Source: Tragulus kanchil
Taxonomy: Eukaryota; Chordata; Mammalia; Artiodactyla; Tragulidae
Assembly: GCA_022376925.1 (NCBI GenBank)
Contig: JAIOJX010000001.1
Location: 3,753,501-3,817,500, forward strand
DNA length: 64,000 bases
Direction: 5' to 3'
How positions within the stretch are numbered: position 1 is the stretch's first letter; every line of letters begins with the position of its first letter. The notes below the pieces were generated by a model, which saw nothing but the letters and a program-made list of their open reading frames with translations, was not told where the DNA came from and ran no database searches. The position numbers and the translations under genes were made by a program. Below, piece after piece: positions 11,447-22,827 of this stretch.

Positions 11447-12260
11447 ACTTACATTTTTCTTTTTTTTTTTTTTTAAACCTTTATTTTACTTTTAACTTTT
11501 ACAGAGTTTTGTTGTTCACAGACATGCATGTTCTCAGATTAGTCACATGTATATCCCCCCCTTCCCTCCCCTCCCGACCATCACACAGCACCCCTGAAGG
11601 ATCCCCTTTTCTCACAGAGCAATGACTAGAGCTATTTTCTTCACTTATGATAGTACAGGCCTTCATGCTACTTCCCTTGCGCCTCTCACCCACTGTTCCT
11701 TCCCCAAAATGTCCATATGTCCACTGTCCATGTCTGTCTTTCTGTCGCTTCACTGCATGTGCCATCATCACCATCCTACTAGATTCCATATATATGTGTT
11801 AATATACTGTATTTGTCCTTCTCTTTCTGACTGACTTCACTTTTTAGGATACGTTCTAGATCCAGCCACCTCATGAGGGCTGATTCTTCTGCATTTCTCT
11901 TTACAGCTGTGTAGTATTCCATTGTATATACGTACCAGAGCTTTTGGATCCATTTGTTTGTTGATGGGCATCTAGGTTCCTTCCATGTTCTAGCTATTGT
12001 ATAGAGAGCTGCAATGAACATTGGGGTACAGGTGCTTCTTTCAGTTTTGATTTCATCAGGGTATAAGCCTAAGAGTGGGATTGCTGGGTCATATGGTGCT
12101 TCTATTTTTAGTTTTTTAAGAAATCTCCAGACTGTCTTCCATAGAGGCTGTATCAATTTACACTCCCACCAGCAATGCAGGAGTGTTCCCTTTTCTCCGC
12201 AGCCTCTCCAGCATTTACTGTCTGTCGATTTGTGGATGATGGCCATACTTACATTTTTCT
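11447..12260 (-). mobile_element. Young 5'-truncated L1 with a perfect 14-bp TSD
   Basis: 'acttacatttttct' occurs at 11447-11460 and again at 12247-12260, exactly bracketing the element. On the minus strand the element ends in a T-run (poly-A tail, 11460-11475) and starts inside ORF2. A 155-codon frame (11779-12246) covers the ORF2p C-terminal segment, including the CxxGC...HCWWEC cysteine region (residues about 13-33), and ends at the normal 3' UTR boundary. Truncation at 11.8 kb removes the endonuclease and reverse transcriptase, so it cannot move by itself. Confidence 0.92.
11779..12246 (-). pseudogene. L1 ORF2 C-terminal fragment
   Basis: A 155-codon open frame on the minus strand matches only the last part of L1 ORF2p: the '[15 protein letters not shown]' cysteine/histidine segment, '[16 protein letters not shown]', '[10 protein letters not shown]' and 'YTMEYYTAVKRN'. 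The endonuclease and reverse transcriptase domains are absent because of 5' truncation during insertion. The frame is uninterrupted, consistent with a recent insertion. It has no promoter of its own and no host function is implied. Confidence 0.88.
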
Positions 12261-12429
12261 GTTCTGGGAAAAATGAGTTAATATTTTCAAAGTTCTTAGA
12301 ACAATGTCTGACATATGTAAGTCAGAAAAATGCTTGTTAAATAAATCCAACAGAGTAAACATTATTATTAAAAATATTTTTCAGACAATTTAAAAAATAT
12401 AAAGAGGACTGTGAAAATCACACCTAGTT

Positions 12430-13270
12430 CCATAGTAGAGAAGCCATAATTAAAATTTTGACATAGGTGCAGGCTTTCATCATTGCAAATAAAACTTCTT
12501 TTGTGAAAAAAGAGAAATTGTTTGATGTATATTGTCTTTGTAACCTGAGCTTATCACTTAAGGATGTGCTGAGGACACCATTTAACATCAGTAGATACAG
12601 GTTTACATTATTATTTTTAGCACACTCATAATATTCCTTTCCATTGGTGCATGAATAACTTAGCTGAGTAAATCCCACCAATGGGCATTTTTCTAATATG
12701 TCCCATTCTTGTCTGATCTGCACACTTTTCCAGATGGCCTTGCTGAAAGCTTGCACTAATCTATATCCACATCAACAATATATTTCCCTTATTAATAGTT
12801 TGATCAAACATCTTTTCAAATCTTAACTTTTCTGTGACCTTTTCACTTGTGTTCTTTGCTCACTTTTCTCTCAAGTTATTTATCTTCTTATAGATTTTTA
12901 AGAGTTTTACAATAGTAAGACTTACCTTTTTTGTCATGTATATTGCAATCTTTTCCACAGCTTTTTTTCTGTATGTTGTGCAAAAGAATTCAATTTAGAA
13001 GTAATAAAATCTATCAATCTTTTACTTTATGTTTCCTGTCTTTAAAGTCATGCTAGAAAGGTTGCATTCTGCACTTCAAGAATATAAAAATATTTCACTT
13101 GCATGTTCTCCTATACATTTATAGTTTTATTTTTCACATTTAAAATCTCTGACCAACCTGGGGTTTGCTCTGGTATAGTTCCAGAGGATTTAAGCCAGTC
13201 CTTCAGATCTTTGGATTTCAATTTCTAACATACTCAATTCTTGAATGAGTACATTGAGAATTTTCTATTT
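12430..13270 (-). mobile_element. Old L1M relic (probable)
   Basis: T-rich sequence in L1-antisense order: 'gtgttctttgctcacttttc', 'cttcttatagatttttaagagt', 'gcaatcttttccacag', 'aatctatcaatctttta' and 'tgaccaacctggggtttg' parallel the antisense of old L1M ORF2. There is no open frame over 110 codons. The resemblance is by order of short motifs, so family assignment is moderate. Confidence 0.5.
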
Positions 13271-13475
13271 CTGAAGGAAAAATATAATATAAAACTTGAC
13301 CAATATCTTAGCCTCCCTTCCAGAGATCTGTGCTACTTTTTCAAATCTGACACACGAAATGCTAATAGTGATTGTGGAGCCTGCTTACCACCTTTACATA
13401 AAGTTTCATTAACTTGAAAGATTTTTTTTGTCTTTGCTGATCGCTCCTACTGAGGATTCTGAATCTCTTTATTAC
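13271..13475. other. Unrecognised non-coding sequence
   Basis: No repeat family or coding potential seen. Confidence 0.4.
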
Positions 13476-13854
13476 AAGGAAAATATTCCATGGGGGGAAA
13501 CATAAAAATAGGACATGGCACAAATAATATGGCTAAGGAAAATCCATTACAAATTTGACATGCATAGTATGGAGGAAGAAGGAGAAAACAAGTGACAAGT
13601 GACAGAACTTTTAAAAATCTACCTTTGGGGACCAGAAGCCAGAGAAAATAGAGAAGACTAGCAATTACCAAAAGCAATGACTTAGAGATGGTGGAAAGTA
13701 TGAACCCAGGAGCTGGGACCCTGGGACTCTGCTCCCAGGTGTTTCATGTGGGGCTTAGACGAGTGCCCTCTCATCTCTAGGTCTTGATTTCTCTACTTGC
13801 AAAATATGAGTGTGAAAGGGCAGTTGGGGTGGAGGGGATGAATTCGACTAGATT

Positions 13855-13912
13855 CAGTCAACATTTATTGCATGACAATCAGGAGCTAGACACAACTCTA
13901 GGGACTTAGCTC
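13855..13912 (-). mobile_element. L2 remnant
   Basis: 'ttcagtcaacatttattgcatgac...agctagacacaactctaggga' is the reverse of an L2 3' end. It is repeated at 14938-14995. Confidence 0.5.
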
Positions 13913-14216
13913 TCTCTACTTTCTTCCTGTTTGGCTGAAGTATGGTAGGAACCCTAAAATTTCCAGCTGGACCTTCTGGAACTTTCTAATTCTGGAGAGG
14001 ACAACCAGGTCCAAGAAAGTAACTAGAAAGACAGCTAGAGCATATGTGAGGTGGGATTTGGCGGAAAAAAGCCATCAGAGTCATATGAAACATGCAGCAT
14101 ACAGGTACTCGTCACTAGTAGACTTTTTCACTAGGTCTGTTTTGAAATTCACATGATGAGCAGCATCTCTCAACCAGGCTAGATGCTTGGTGCTCTGTCC
14201 CCACAGGAGGATTTTA

Positions 14217-14312
14217 TCACTTATTCACTCATTCATTCATGAAGTAAACACTGAATGACTGAGGCAGTATGTGCAAGGCACTGACTGACTTTTGTCCCTG
14301 CCTATTGGCCTT
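14217..14312 (-). mobile_element. L2 remnant
   Basis: 'attcactcattcattcatgaagtaaacactgaatg' then 'gtgcaaggcactgactgac' and 'tgtccctgcc' follow the reverse of the L2 3' end. It is repeated at 15300-15395. Confidence 0.55.
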
Positions 14313-15679
14313 TCATAGAGCTACATCATTAGGGCTCTGGATATTTGCTTGCTTTACATGCTATCTTGCCTCTTTGTCTGCCAGAACTGCTCCTTTTGGA
14401 CAAAGTATGCATTTTCAGAGTGGCTTCCCCCTGTGTGTCACATCCTTGCAAATCATGGTGGCACCTATGAGCTTGTATTTCCCTCCTCATGTTCAAGTAT
14501 CAATGCCACCCTCTTCACGTCCCATACTCCATCAATATATTCACACGAGACTGCATATTTTGTTCTTTACCTCCCTTTTCGATAATTATCCCTAAGGAAA
14601 ATATTCCATGGGGAAACATAAAAATAGGACATAGCAAAATTTGACATGCATAGTATGGAGGAAGAAGGAGAAAACAAGTGACAAGTGACAGAACTTTAAA
14701 ATCTACCTTTGGGGACCAGAAGCCAGAGAAAATAGAGAAGACTAGCAATTACCAAAAGCAATGACTTAGAGATGGTGGAAAGTATGAACCCAGGAGCTGG
14801 GACCCTGGGACTCTGCTCCCAGGTGTTTCATGTGGGGCTTAGACGAGTGCCCTCTCATCTCTAGGTCTTGATTTCTCTACTTGCAAAATATGAGTGTGAA
14901 AGGGCAGTTGGGGTGGAGGGGATGAATTCGACTAGATTCAGTCAACATTTATTGCATGACAATCAGGAGCTAGACACAACTCTAGGGACTTAGCTCTTTT
15001 ACTTTCTTCCTGTTTGGCTGAAGTATGGTAGGAACCCTAAAATTTCCAGCTGGACCTTCTGGAACTTTCTAATTCTGGAGAGGACAACCAGGTCCAAGAA
15101 AGTAACTAGAAAGACAGCTAGAGCATATGTGAGGTGGGATTTGGCGGAAAAAAGCCATCAGAGTCATATGAAACATGCAGCATACAGGTACTCGTCACTA
15201 GTAGACTTTTTCACTAGGTCTGTTTTGAAATTCACATGATGAGCAGCATCTCTCAACCAGGCTAGATGCTTGGTGCTCTGTCCCCACAGGAGGATTTTAT
15301 CACTTATTCACTCATTCATTCATGAAGTAAACACTGAATGACTGAGGCAGTATGTGCAAGGCACTGACTGACTTTTGTCCCTGCCTATTGGCCTTTCATA
15401 GAGCTACATCATTAGGGCTCTGGATATTTGCTTGCTTTACATGCTATCTTGCCTCTTTGTCTGCCAGAACTGCTCCTTTTGGACAAAGTATGCATTTTCA
15501 GAGTGGCTTCCCCCTGTGTGTCACATCCTTGCAAATCATGGTGGCACCTATGAGCTTGTATTTCCCTCCTCATGTTCAAGTATCAATGCCACCCTCTTCA
15601 CGTCCCATACTCCATCAATATATTCACACGAGACTGCATATTTTGTTCTTTACCTCCCTTTTCGATAATTATCCCTAAG

Positions 15680-16194
15680 AATTACTGGGCATCTTTGTCG
15701 ATGACTATTTTGAGAAGTTTGTGAGTGGTAAGTTGAGACCTTATGTAGCTGCTAAAAGGGAGTATGAGATTTAGGGGAGGATTTTTTTTTAATAGGAGAA
15801 ACTTGAGGATATTAAATGCTATTTGGGAGAACTATGTGGATAGAAAGCATAGAAAGCACAAGAGTACAAAGATAACTCAATGAGTGAGTCCTTGAGGACT
15901 GGGTGAGGAACCAGTCCCAGGCTGGAATTAGAAAGAAGGGGAACTTCTGTTGGAAGTGAAAGGAAGGAGATGGTACACATGCTTGCAGGCTTGGTGGCTG
16001 GAAATTGAGGACAGTCTTATCTGGCATCAATTTTCTCTGTGAAGTAGATCATTCAAAAATGTAGGGGAAATAGAGGGGAGTGGTTGAAGGTTTGCAAAAG
16101 ATGGATGTTCAAAGAAATAATTACGAAGAATTGAAAACCAAAGCATATTAGGAGAATAGCAGACCCAGTCAAGGCGAGTGAACATATAGAGGTA
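15680..16194. other. Unique non-coding sequence
   Basis: No repeat recognised; short frames lack family resemblance. Confidence 0.4.
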
Positions 16195-16735
16195 GAAGCA
16201 CACCTTGGAGATTCTGCAGGTTTGGAAAATACTTCGTCTAATTTTAAGAAATGGCCACAACAGTGAAGTTTTCCACGTGGATTGACTCTTCCTTTCATGA
16301 ATGATTTATCTGTAGCATGCAGTGCCACTTGGTAGCTTTCGCTCATAGTAGAACTTCTTTCAGAATTGGAGTCAGTCCTCTCAAACTCTGCTGCTATTTT
16401 ATCAACTAAGTTGATGTAATATTCTAAATCCTTTGTTGTCACTTTCAACAGCCTTCACAGCATCTTCAAAAGGTATAGATTCCATCTCAAAGAAATACTT
16501 TCTTTGCTCATCCCTAAGAAGCAACTCATCATCCTCTCAAGTTTCATCACTTTGGTCACATCCTCAGGCCCCGCTTCTAATTCTAGTCCTCTTGCTGATT
16601 CCACCATATGTGCAGTTCCTTTCTCCACTGAAGTTTTGAGCACTTCAAAGTCATGTATGAGGATCAGAGCCTACTTCTTGCAAACACTTGCTAATGTTGA
16701 TATTTTGACCCCTTCCCATGAATCACGAATGTTGT
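16195..16735 (-). mobile_element. Tigger1 DNA transposon, segment 1 of 3
   Basis: A decayed terminal inverted repeat ('caccttggagattctgcaggttt', 16201-16223) opens the element. It is followed by the familiar order 'gactcttcctttcatgaatgat', 'ctgtagcatgcagtgc', 'gtaatattctaaatcctttgttgtc' and 'cccatgaatcacgaatgtt'. The element resumes at 17117 and 24866, so it is split by later insertions. Confidence 0.85.
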
Positions 16736-17116
16736 TTTTATTAATTTTTTAGCAGAGAAAGGTTTATTGCAAGGCTCTACAAGGAGTTGAGGTGACTCAA
16801 GCCCTAAAAAGCCTCGAGCTCCCCAGAGGGTTTCAGCAAAGCAGTTTTACAAGCTAGATGGGGGTCAGGGTCACAGACTTCTTGATCAGAATGTGCACAG
16901 TTCTCTGACAAACTGATGGTGAAGAAATAGTGGTGTGTCACAGGGGTAACTCTATCAGTTCCTGGGCTCCAGGAGGCCTGGGGCTGTGTGCTCATAATAA
17001 TCAAATAGTTAGCATCTCCCATTTGGTGTGGTTTTTTTTCACATCTGCAAAACCACTCAGGAAATCTGTACTGAATCCTGTTAACTAAAGCAGAGGATGT
17101 TAGGGTGGAGTACTGT
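16736..17116 (-). mobile_element. LTR-like retroelement inserted in Tigger1
   Basis: It interrupts Tigger1 between 'cacgaatgtt' and 'ttcttaatggcttct'. On the minus strand it contains AATAAA (16763-16768) shortly before its 3' edge, with the 'gagaaaggtttattgc' context typical of an LTR polyadenylation region in artiodactyl repeats. I cannot name the family with confidence. A 4-bp 'tgtt' at both edges may be its target-site duplication. Confidence 0.5.
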
Positions 17117-17222
17117 TCTTAATGGCTTCTAGAATAGTGAATCCTTTCCAGAATTTTTAATTTACTTTGCCAAGATCCATCAGAGGAATCACTGTAGCAT
17201 CTATGGCCTTATGAATTGTGTT
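17117..17222 (-). mobile_element. Tigger1 DNA transposon, segment 2 of 3
   Basis: 'ttcttaatggcttctagaatag...gaatcctttccagaa', 'tttactttgccaagatccatc' and 'gaggaatcactgtagc' continue Tigger1 exactly where segment 1 stopped. It is interrupted after 'gccttatgaattgtgttt' by L1 sequence and resumes near 24866. Confidence 0.85.
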
Positions 17223-17425
17223 TATTTTTTTTAATTATTTAACTTTACTTTTTAAAAATTTGTACAGAGTTTTGCTGTTCACAGACATGTATGTTCCCAG
17301 ATCAGTCATATGCATATCCCTGGACCCTCCCCCCCTCCCAGCACCACATGGACCACTGCCCTGAAGAGGCTCTTTCTCTATTTCATTTTTTATCTTGACC
17401 TGATGACTTAATTTCTTTTTCAGTT
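17223..17425 (-). mobile_element. L1 3' UTR fragment next to a second L1 tail
   Basis: A T-rich run (17223-17262) precedes 'cagagttttgctgttcacagac', the reverse of the ruminant L1 3' UTR. About 170 bases later the same motif starts again after another T-run (17427). So two L1 3' ends lie in tandem: either an L1 inserted into another L1, or two insertions at one site. Confidence 0.7.
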
Positions 17426-17735
17426 TTTTTTTTAATTTTTACTTAACTTTTTACTTTTACAGAGTTTTGTTGTTTACAAATATGTGTGATCCCAGATCAG
17501 TCATGTGTATATGCCCCCTAACTCACCCCTCCAGTCCGTCGCACAGCACCCCTGCAGGATCCCTTTTTAGCACAGCTCAATGACAATAGCTATTTTTTCA
17601 CATATGATAGTATATGTTTTCATGCTACTTCTTTTACGCCTCCCACCCAATGTTCCTTCCCCACAATGTCCATATGTCTACTGTCCATCTCTGTTTTTCC
17701 ATCGCTTCACTGCGTGTGTTATCATTACCATCCTA

Positions 17736-18248
17736 CTAGATTCCATATATGTGTGTTAGTATATTGTACTTGTCTTTCTCTTTTTGACTGACTTCACTTT
17801 TTATGATAGGTTCTGGATCCAGCCACCTCATTAGGATTGATTCTTCTGCATTTCTTTTTACAGCTGAGAAGTACTCCATTGTATATATGTACCAGAGCTT
17901 TTGTATCCATTCATTCGTCGATGGACATCTAGGTGGCTTCCATGTTCTAGCTATTGTATAGAGAGCTGCAATGAACATTGGGGTACAGGTGCCTCTTTCA
18001 GTTTTCATTTCATCAGGGTATAAGCCTAAGAGTGGAATTGCTGGGCCATATGGTGCTTCTATTTTTAGTTTTTTAAGGAATCTCCATACTGTCTTCCATA
18101 GCGGTTGTATCCATTTACATTCCCACCAGCAATGCAAGCGGGTTCCCTTTTCTCCACACCCTCTCCGGCATTTATTGTCTGTCGATTTGTGGATGATGGC
18201 CATTCTGACGGGTGTGAGGTGGTATCTCACTGTAGTCTTCATCTGCAT
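17736..18248 (-). pseudogene. L1 ORF2 C-terminal part
   Basis: A 170-codon minus-strand frame covers the ORF2p C-terminus, with '[19 protein letters not shown]' near residues 27-45. It is in the same frame as the next segment upstream (18276-19190) but separated from it by a stop at 18276-18278, a nonsense mutation in ORF2. The frame ends at the normal ORF2 stop before the 3' UTR. Confidence 0.85.
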
Positions 18249-18275
18249 TTCTCTAATAATAAGGAAGGTTGAGCA

Positions 18276-19190
18276 TCATTTCATGTGCTTTTTGGCCATG
18301 TGTATGTCCTCTTTGGAGAGGTGTCTGTTTAGACCCTTGTCCCATTTTTTGATTGGGTTGTTCATTTTTCCTGTGCTGAATGGTCCGAGTTGCTTGTAGA
18401 CTTCGGAGATGAATTCTTTGTCTGTTGTTTCATTTGCTATGATTTTCTCCCATTCTGTGGGCTGTCTGATCACCTTTTTTGTAGTTTCTTTTGCTGTGCA
18501 GAAGCTTTTAAGTTTCATTAGGTCCCACATGTTCATTTGTCCTTTTAGTTCCGCTATTCTAGTAGGTGGGTCAGAGAAGATCTTGCTTTGATTTATGTCC
18601 TTGAGGGTTTTGCCTATATTCTCCTCTAAGAGTTTGATGGTTTCTGGTCTTACATTTAGGTCTCTAATCCATCTTGAGTTTAGCTTTGTGTATGGTATCA
18701 GGGAATGTTCCAACTTCATTGTTTTGCATGTAGCTGTCCAATTTTCCCAGTACCATTTGTTGAAGAGGCTGTCTTTGTTCCATTTTATAGTTTCACCTCC
18801 TTTGTCAAAAATAAGATATCTATAGGTGCGTTTTATCTCTGGGTTCTCGATCTTGTTCCATTGGTCTGTATTTCTGTTTTTGTGCCAGTACCATACTGTC
18901 TTGATGACTGTTGCTTTGTAGTAGAGTCTGAAGTTATGGAGGCTGATCCCTCCAGCTCTATTCTTCTTCCTCAGGATTGCTTTGGCTATTTGGAGTCTTT
19001 TGGGTTTCCATATGAACTGTGCAAGTCTTTGGTCTCGTTCTATGAAGAATGTCATTGGTAGTTTGATAGGGATTGCATTGAATCTGTAGATGATATTTGG
19101 CAGTATGGTCATTTTCACAATATTGATTCTTCCGACCCAGTAACATGGAATATCTCTCCATCTGTTGAAGTCTTCTTTGATTTCTCTCAT
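18276..19190 (-). pseudogene. L1 ORF2 segment after the reverse transcriptase core
   Basis: A 304-codon frame contains the region following the RT active site: '[19 protein letters not shown]', '[16 protein letters not shown]', '[19 protein letters not shown]' and '[18 protein letters not shown]'. It stops prematurely at 18276. Nearly the same sequence occurs in the L1 at 52104-53100, as expected for two young copies of one subfamily. Confidence 0.85.
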
Positions 19191-21163
19191 GAGCGTCTTG
19201 TAATTTTCTGTGTACAGTTCTTTTGTTTCTTTGGGTAGGTTTATTCCTATATATTTTAGTCTCTTGGTTGCAATGGTGAAGGGGATGATTGCATCTTTGA
19301 TTTCATTTTCTGATGTTTCATTGTTTGTGTATAGGAATGCCAGTGATTTCTGTGTGTTGGCTTTGTGTCCTGCGACTTTGCTGAATTCATTGATTAGCTC
19401 TAGCAGTTTTCTAATTGTGTCTTTGGGTTATTCTGTATATAGTATCATATTGTCTGCAAGTAGAGAGAGTTTTTCTTCTTTTCAAATCTAGATTCCTTTC
19501 ATTTAATTTTCTTCTTTTATTGCTATAACTAGAACTTCCACGATTATGTTGAATAATAGTGGTGAAAGTGGGCACCCCTGCCTTGTTCTCGATCTTAGAG
19601 GGAATGCTTTCAGTTTTTCACTGTTGAGAATAATGTTTGCTGTGGGCTTCTCATATATGGCTTTCACTATGTTGAGGTAGGTTCCTTCTATGGCCATTTT
19701 TTGAAGAGTTTTTATCATAAATGGATGTTGTACTTTGTCGGAGGCCTTTTCTGCATTTATTGAGATTATCATGTGATTATCGTCTTTCAATTTGTTGATG
19801 TAGTGTATCACAATGATTGACTTGCGAATGTTGAAGAATCCTTGCACACCTGGGATGAACCCGACTTGGTCATGATGTATGAGTTTTTTGGTGTGATGTT
19901 GAATTCTGTTTGCTAGGATTTTGTTGAGGATTTTGGCATCCAAATTCATCAGTGAAATTGGTCTATAATATTCTTTTTTTGTTGTTGTCTTTGCCTGGCT
20001 TTGGTATCAGGGTGATGGCGGCCTCGTAGAATATGTTTGGAAGTGTTGCTTCCTGTGAAATTTTGGAAGAGTTTTAGAAGGACAGGCATTAGCTCTTCTT
20101 TAAGTGTTTGGAAGTTTGATAGGGATTGCATTGAATCTGTAGATGATATTTGGCAGTATGGTCATTTTCACAATATTGATTCTTCCGACCCAGTAACATG
20201 GAATATCTCTCCATCTGTTGAAGTCTTCTTTGATTTCTCTCATGAGCGTCTTGTAATTTTCTGTGTACAGTTCTTTTGTTTCTTTGGGTAGGTTTATTCC
20301 TATATATTTTAGTCTCTTGGTTGCAATGGTGAAGGGGATGATTGCATCTTTGATTTCATTTTCTGATGTTTCATTGTTTGTGTATAGGAATGCCAGTGAT
20401 TTCTGTGTGTTGGCTTTGTATCCTGCGACTTTGCTGAATTCATTGATTAGCTCTAGCAGTTTTCTAATAGTGTCTTTGGGATTCTGTACGTATAATATCA
20501 TGTCTTCTGCAAATAGAGTTTGCCTTCTTCTTTTTCAATCTGGATTCCTTTTATTTCTTTTTCTTCTCTTATTGCTCTTGCTAGAACTTCCAGGACTATG
20601 TTGAATAGTAGTGGTGAAAGTGGACCCCTGTCTTGTTCCTGATCTTAGAGGGAATGCTTTCAGTTTTTCACCATTGAGGATAATGTTCGCTGTGGGCTTC
20701 TCATATATGGCTTTCACTATGTTGAGGTAGGTTCCTTCTATGGCCATTTTTTGAAGAGTTTTTATCATAAATGGATGTTGTACTTTGTCGGAGGCCTTTT
20801 CTGCATTTATTGAGATTATCATGTGATTATCGTCTTTCAATTTGTTGATGTAGTGTATCACAATGATTGACTTGCGAATGTTGAAGAATCCTTGCACACC
20901 TGGGATGAACCCGACTTGGTCATGATGTATGAGTTTTTTGGTGTGATGTTGAATTCTGTTTGCTAGGATTTTGTTGAGGATTTTGGCATCCAAATTCATC
21001 AGTGAAATTGGTCTATAATATTCTTTTTTTGTTGTTGTCTTTGCCTGGCTTTGGTATCAGGGTGATGGCGGCCTCGTAGAATATGTTTGGAAGTGTTGCT
21101 TCCTGTGAAATTTTTTGGAAGAGTTTTAGAAGGACAGGCATTAGCTCTTCTTTAAGTGTTTGG
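19060..21163. repeat. Tandem duplication 5 (~1.05 kb, inside L1)
   Basis: Bases 19060-20112 recur as 20113-21163, shifted 1052-1053. Edges are very similar, but 19430-19690 in the first copy differs from 20483-20745 at many positions, resembling another L1 variant. The last 160 bases of the second copy are also the start of duplication 6, so that stretch appears three times. Confidence 0.93.
19503..19949 (-). pseudogene. L1 ORF2 reverse transcriptase fragment
   Basis: A 148-codon frame carries RT core motifs: '[17 protein letters not shown]', '[20 protein letters not shown]', '[12 protein letters not shown]' (A-motif region, where active L1 has aspartates) and '[15 protein letters not shown]'. 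It breaks before the [FY]ADD box. A parallel copy at 20535-20999 stems from tandem duplication 5. Confidence 0.8.
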
Positions 21164-22827
21164 CAGAATTCACCTGCAAAGCCATCTGGCCCTGGGCTTT
21201 TATTTTGGCATAGATTTTTAATCACAAATTTGATTTCTGAGCTTGTGATTTGGTTGTTCATAGTTTCTATTTCTTCCTGGTTCAGTCTTGGAAGATTAAT
21301 CTTTTCCAAGAAGTTGTCCATTTCTTCCAGGTTGTCCAGTTTGTTGCCATAGAGTTCATAATAGTCTCTTAGAATCCTTTGGATTTTTGCATTATCTGTT
21401 GTAATCTCTTCTTTTTCATTTTTGATTTTGTTGATTTGGTTCTGTCTTTTTTTCTTGATGAGTCTGGCCAGTGGTCTGTCAGTTTTGTTTATCTTTTCAA
21501 AGAACCTGCTTTTGGATTTATTTATCTTTACTATTGTTTCTTTCATTTCTTTTTCATTTATTTCTGCTCTGATCTTTATGATTTCTCTTCTTCTGCTAGC
21601 TTTGGGGTGTTTTTGTTCTTCTTTCTCCAATTGTTTTACACGTTGGGTTAGGTTGTTTGTTTGATATTTTTCTTGTTTCTTGAGGTAGGATTATATTGCT
21701 ATAAATTTCCCTCTTAGAACTGCTTTTGCAGTTTCCCATAGGTTTTGCACTGTCGTGTGTTCATTGTCATTTTTGTCTAGGAATTTGTTTGTTTCTCCTT
21801 TGATTTGCTTGGTAATTAGTTTGTTTTTTGGTTGTGTGTTGTTTAATCTCCATGTGCTTGTTTTTAGCAGTTTTTTTCCTGCAATTTATACCTGGTCTCA
21901 TTGCATTGTGGTCAGAGAAATTGGTCTATAATATTCTTTTTTGTTGTCTTTGCCTGGCTTTGGTATCAGGGTGATGGCGGCCTCGTAGAATATGTTTGGA
22001 AGTGTTGCTTCCTGTGAAATTTTTTGGAAGAGTTTTAGAAGGACAGGCATTAGCTCTTCTTTAAGTGTTTGGCAGAATTCACCTGCAAAGCCATCTGGCC
22101 CTGGGCTTTTATTTTGGCATAGATTTTTAATCACAAATTTGATTTCTGAGCTTGTGATTTGGTTGTTCATAGTTTCTATTTCTTCCTGGTTCAGTCTTGG
22201 AAGATTAATCTTTTCCAAGAAGTTGTCCATTTCTTCCAGGTTGTCCAGTTTGTTGCCATAGAGTTCATAATAGTCTCTTAGAATCCTTTGGATTTTTGCA
22301 TTATCTGTTGTAATCTCTTCTTTTTCATTTTTGATTTTGTTGATTTGGTTCTGTCTTTTTTTCTTGATGAGTCTGGCCAGTGGTCTGTCAGTTTTGTTTA
22401 TCTTTTCAAAGAACCTGCTTTTGGATTTATTTATCTTTACTATTGTTTCTTTCATTTCTTTTTCATTTATTTCTGCTCTGATCTTTATGATTTCTCTTCT
22501 TCTGCTAGCTTTGGGGTGTTTTTGTTCTTCTTTCTCCAATTGTTTTACACGTTGGGTTAGGTTGTTTGTTTGATATTTTTCTTGTTTCTTGAGGTAGGAT
22601 TATATTGCTATAAATTTCCCTCTTAGAACTGCTTTTGCAGTTTCCCATAGGTTTTGCACTGTCGTGTGTTCATTGTCATTTTTGTCTAGGAATTTGTTTG
22701 TTTCTCCTTTGATTTGCTTGGTAATTAGTTTGTTTTTTGGTTGTGTGTTGTTTAATCTCCATGTGCTTGTTTTTAGCAGTTTTTTTCCTGCAATTTATAC
22801 CTGGTCTCATTGCATTGTGGTCAGAGA
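21004..22827. repeat. Tandem duplication 6 (~0.91 kb, inside L1)
   Basis: Bases 21004-21916 recur as 21917-22827, shifted 913 then 909 (a TTTGTTG indel within 25 bases of the junction). The junction fuses 'gtggtcagag' to 'aaattggtctataat', two L1 positions about 0.9 kb apart. This is the shortest of the eighteen units. Confidence 0.95.
21898..22539 (-). pseudogene. L1 ORF2 linker and start of reverse transcriptase
   Basis: A 213-codon frame spans the ORF2p segment between endonuclease and RT: '[20 protein letters not shown]', '[12 protein letters not shown]', '[15 protein letters not shown]' and '[14 protein letters not shown]'. The same segment at 21013-21630 is the other copy of duplication 6. 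The ORF2 order is otherwise collinear with active L1s. Confidence 0.85.

Larger units (their letters stand above)
13476..15679. repeat. Tandem duplication 4 (~1.1 kb unit)
   Basis: Bases 13476-14593 recur as 14594-15679. The shift is 1118 at the left edge and 1083 after the second copy loses about 35 bases in its first 60 (compare 13500-13560 with 14610-14645). The remaining sequence is near-identical. Two L2-like remnants lie in each copy. Confidence 0.95.

Noticed and set aside
18295..19491. Hydrophobic plus-strand frames (e.g. 118 and 93 codons) that resemble membrane proteins
   Set aside because: They are the antisense of L1 ORF2; the T-rich complement of A-rich L1 encodes Phe, Leu and Ser by default.
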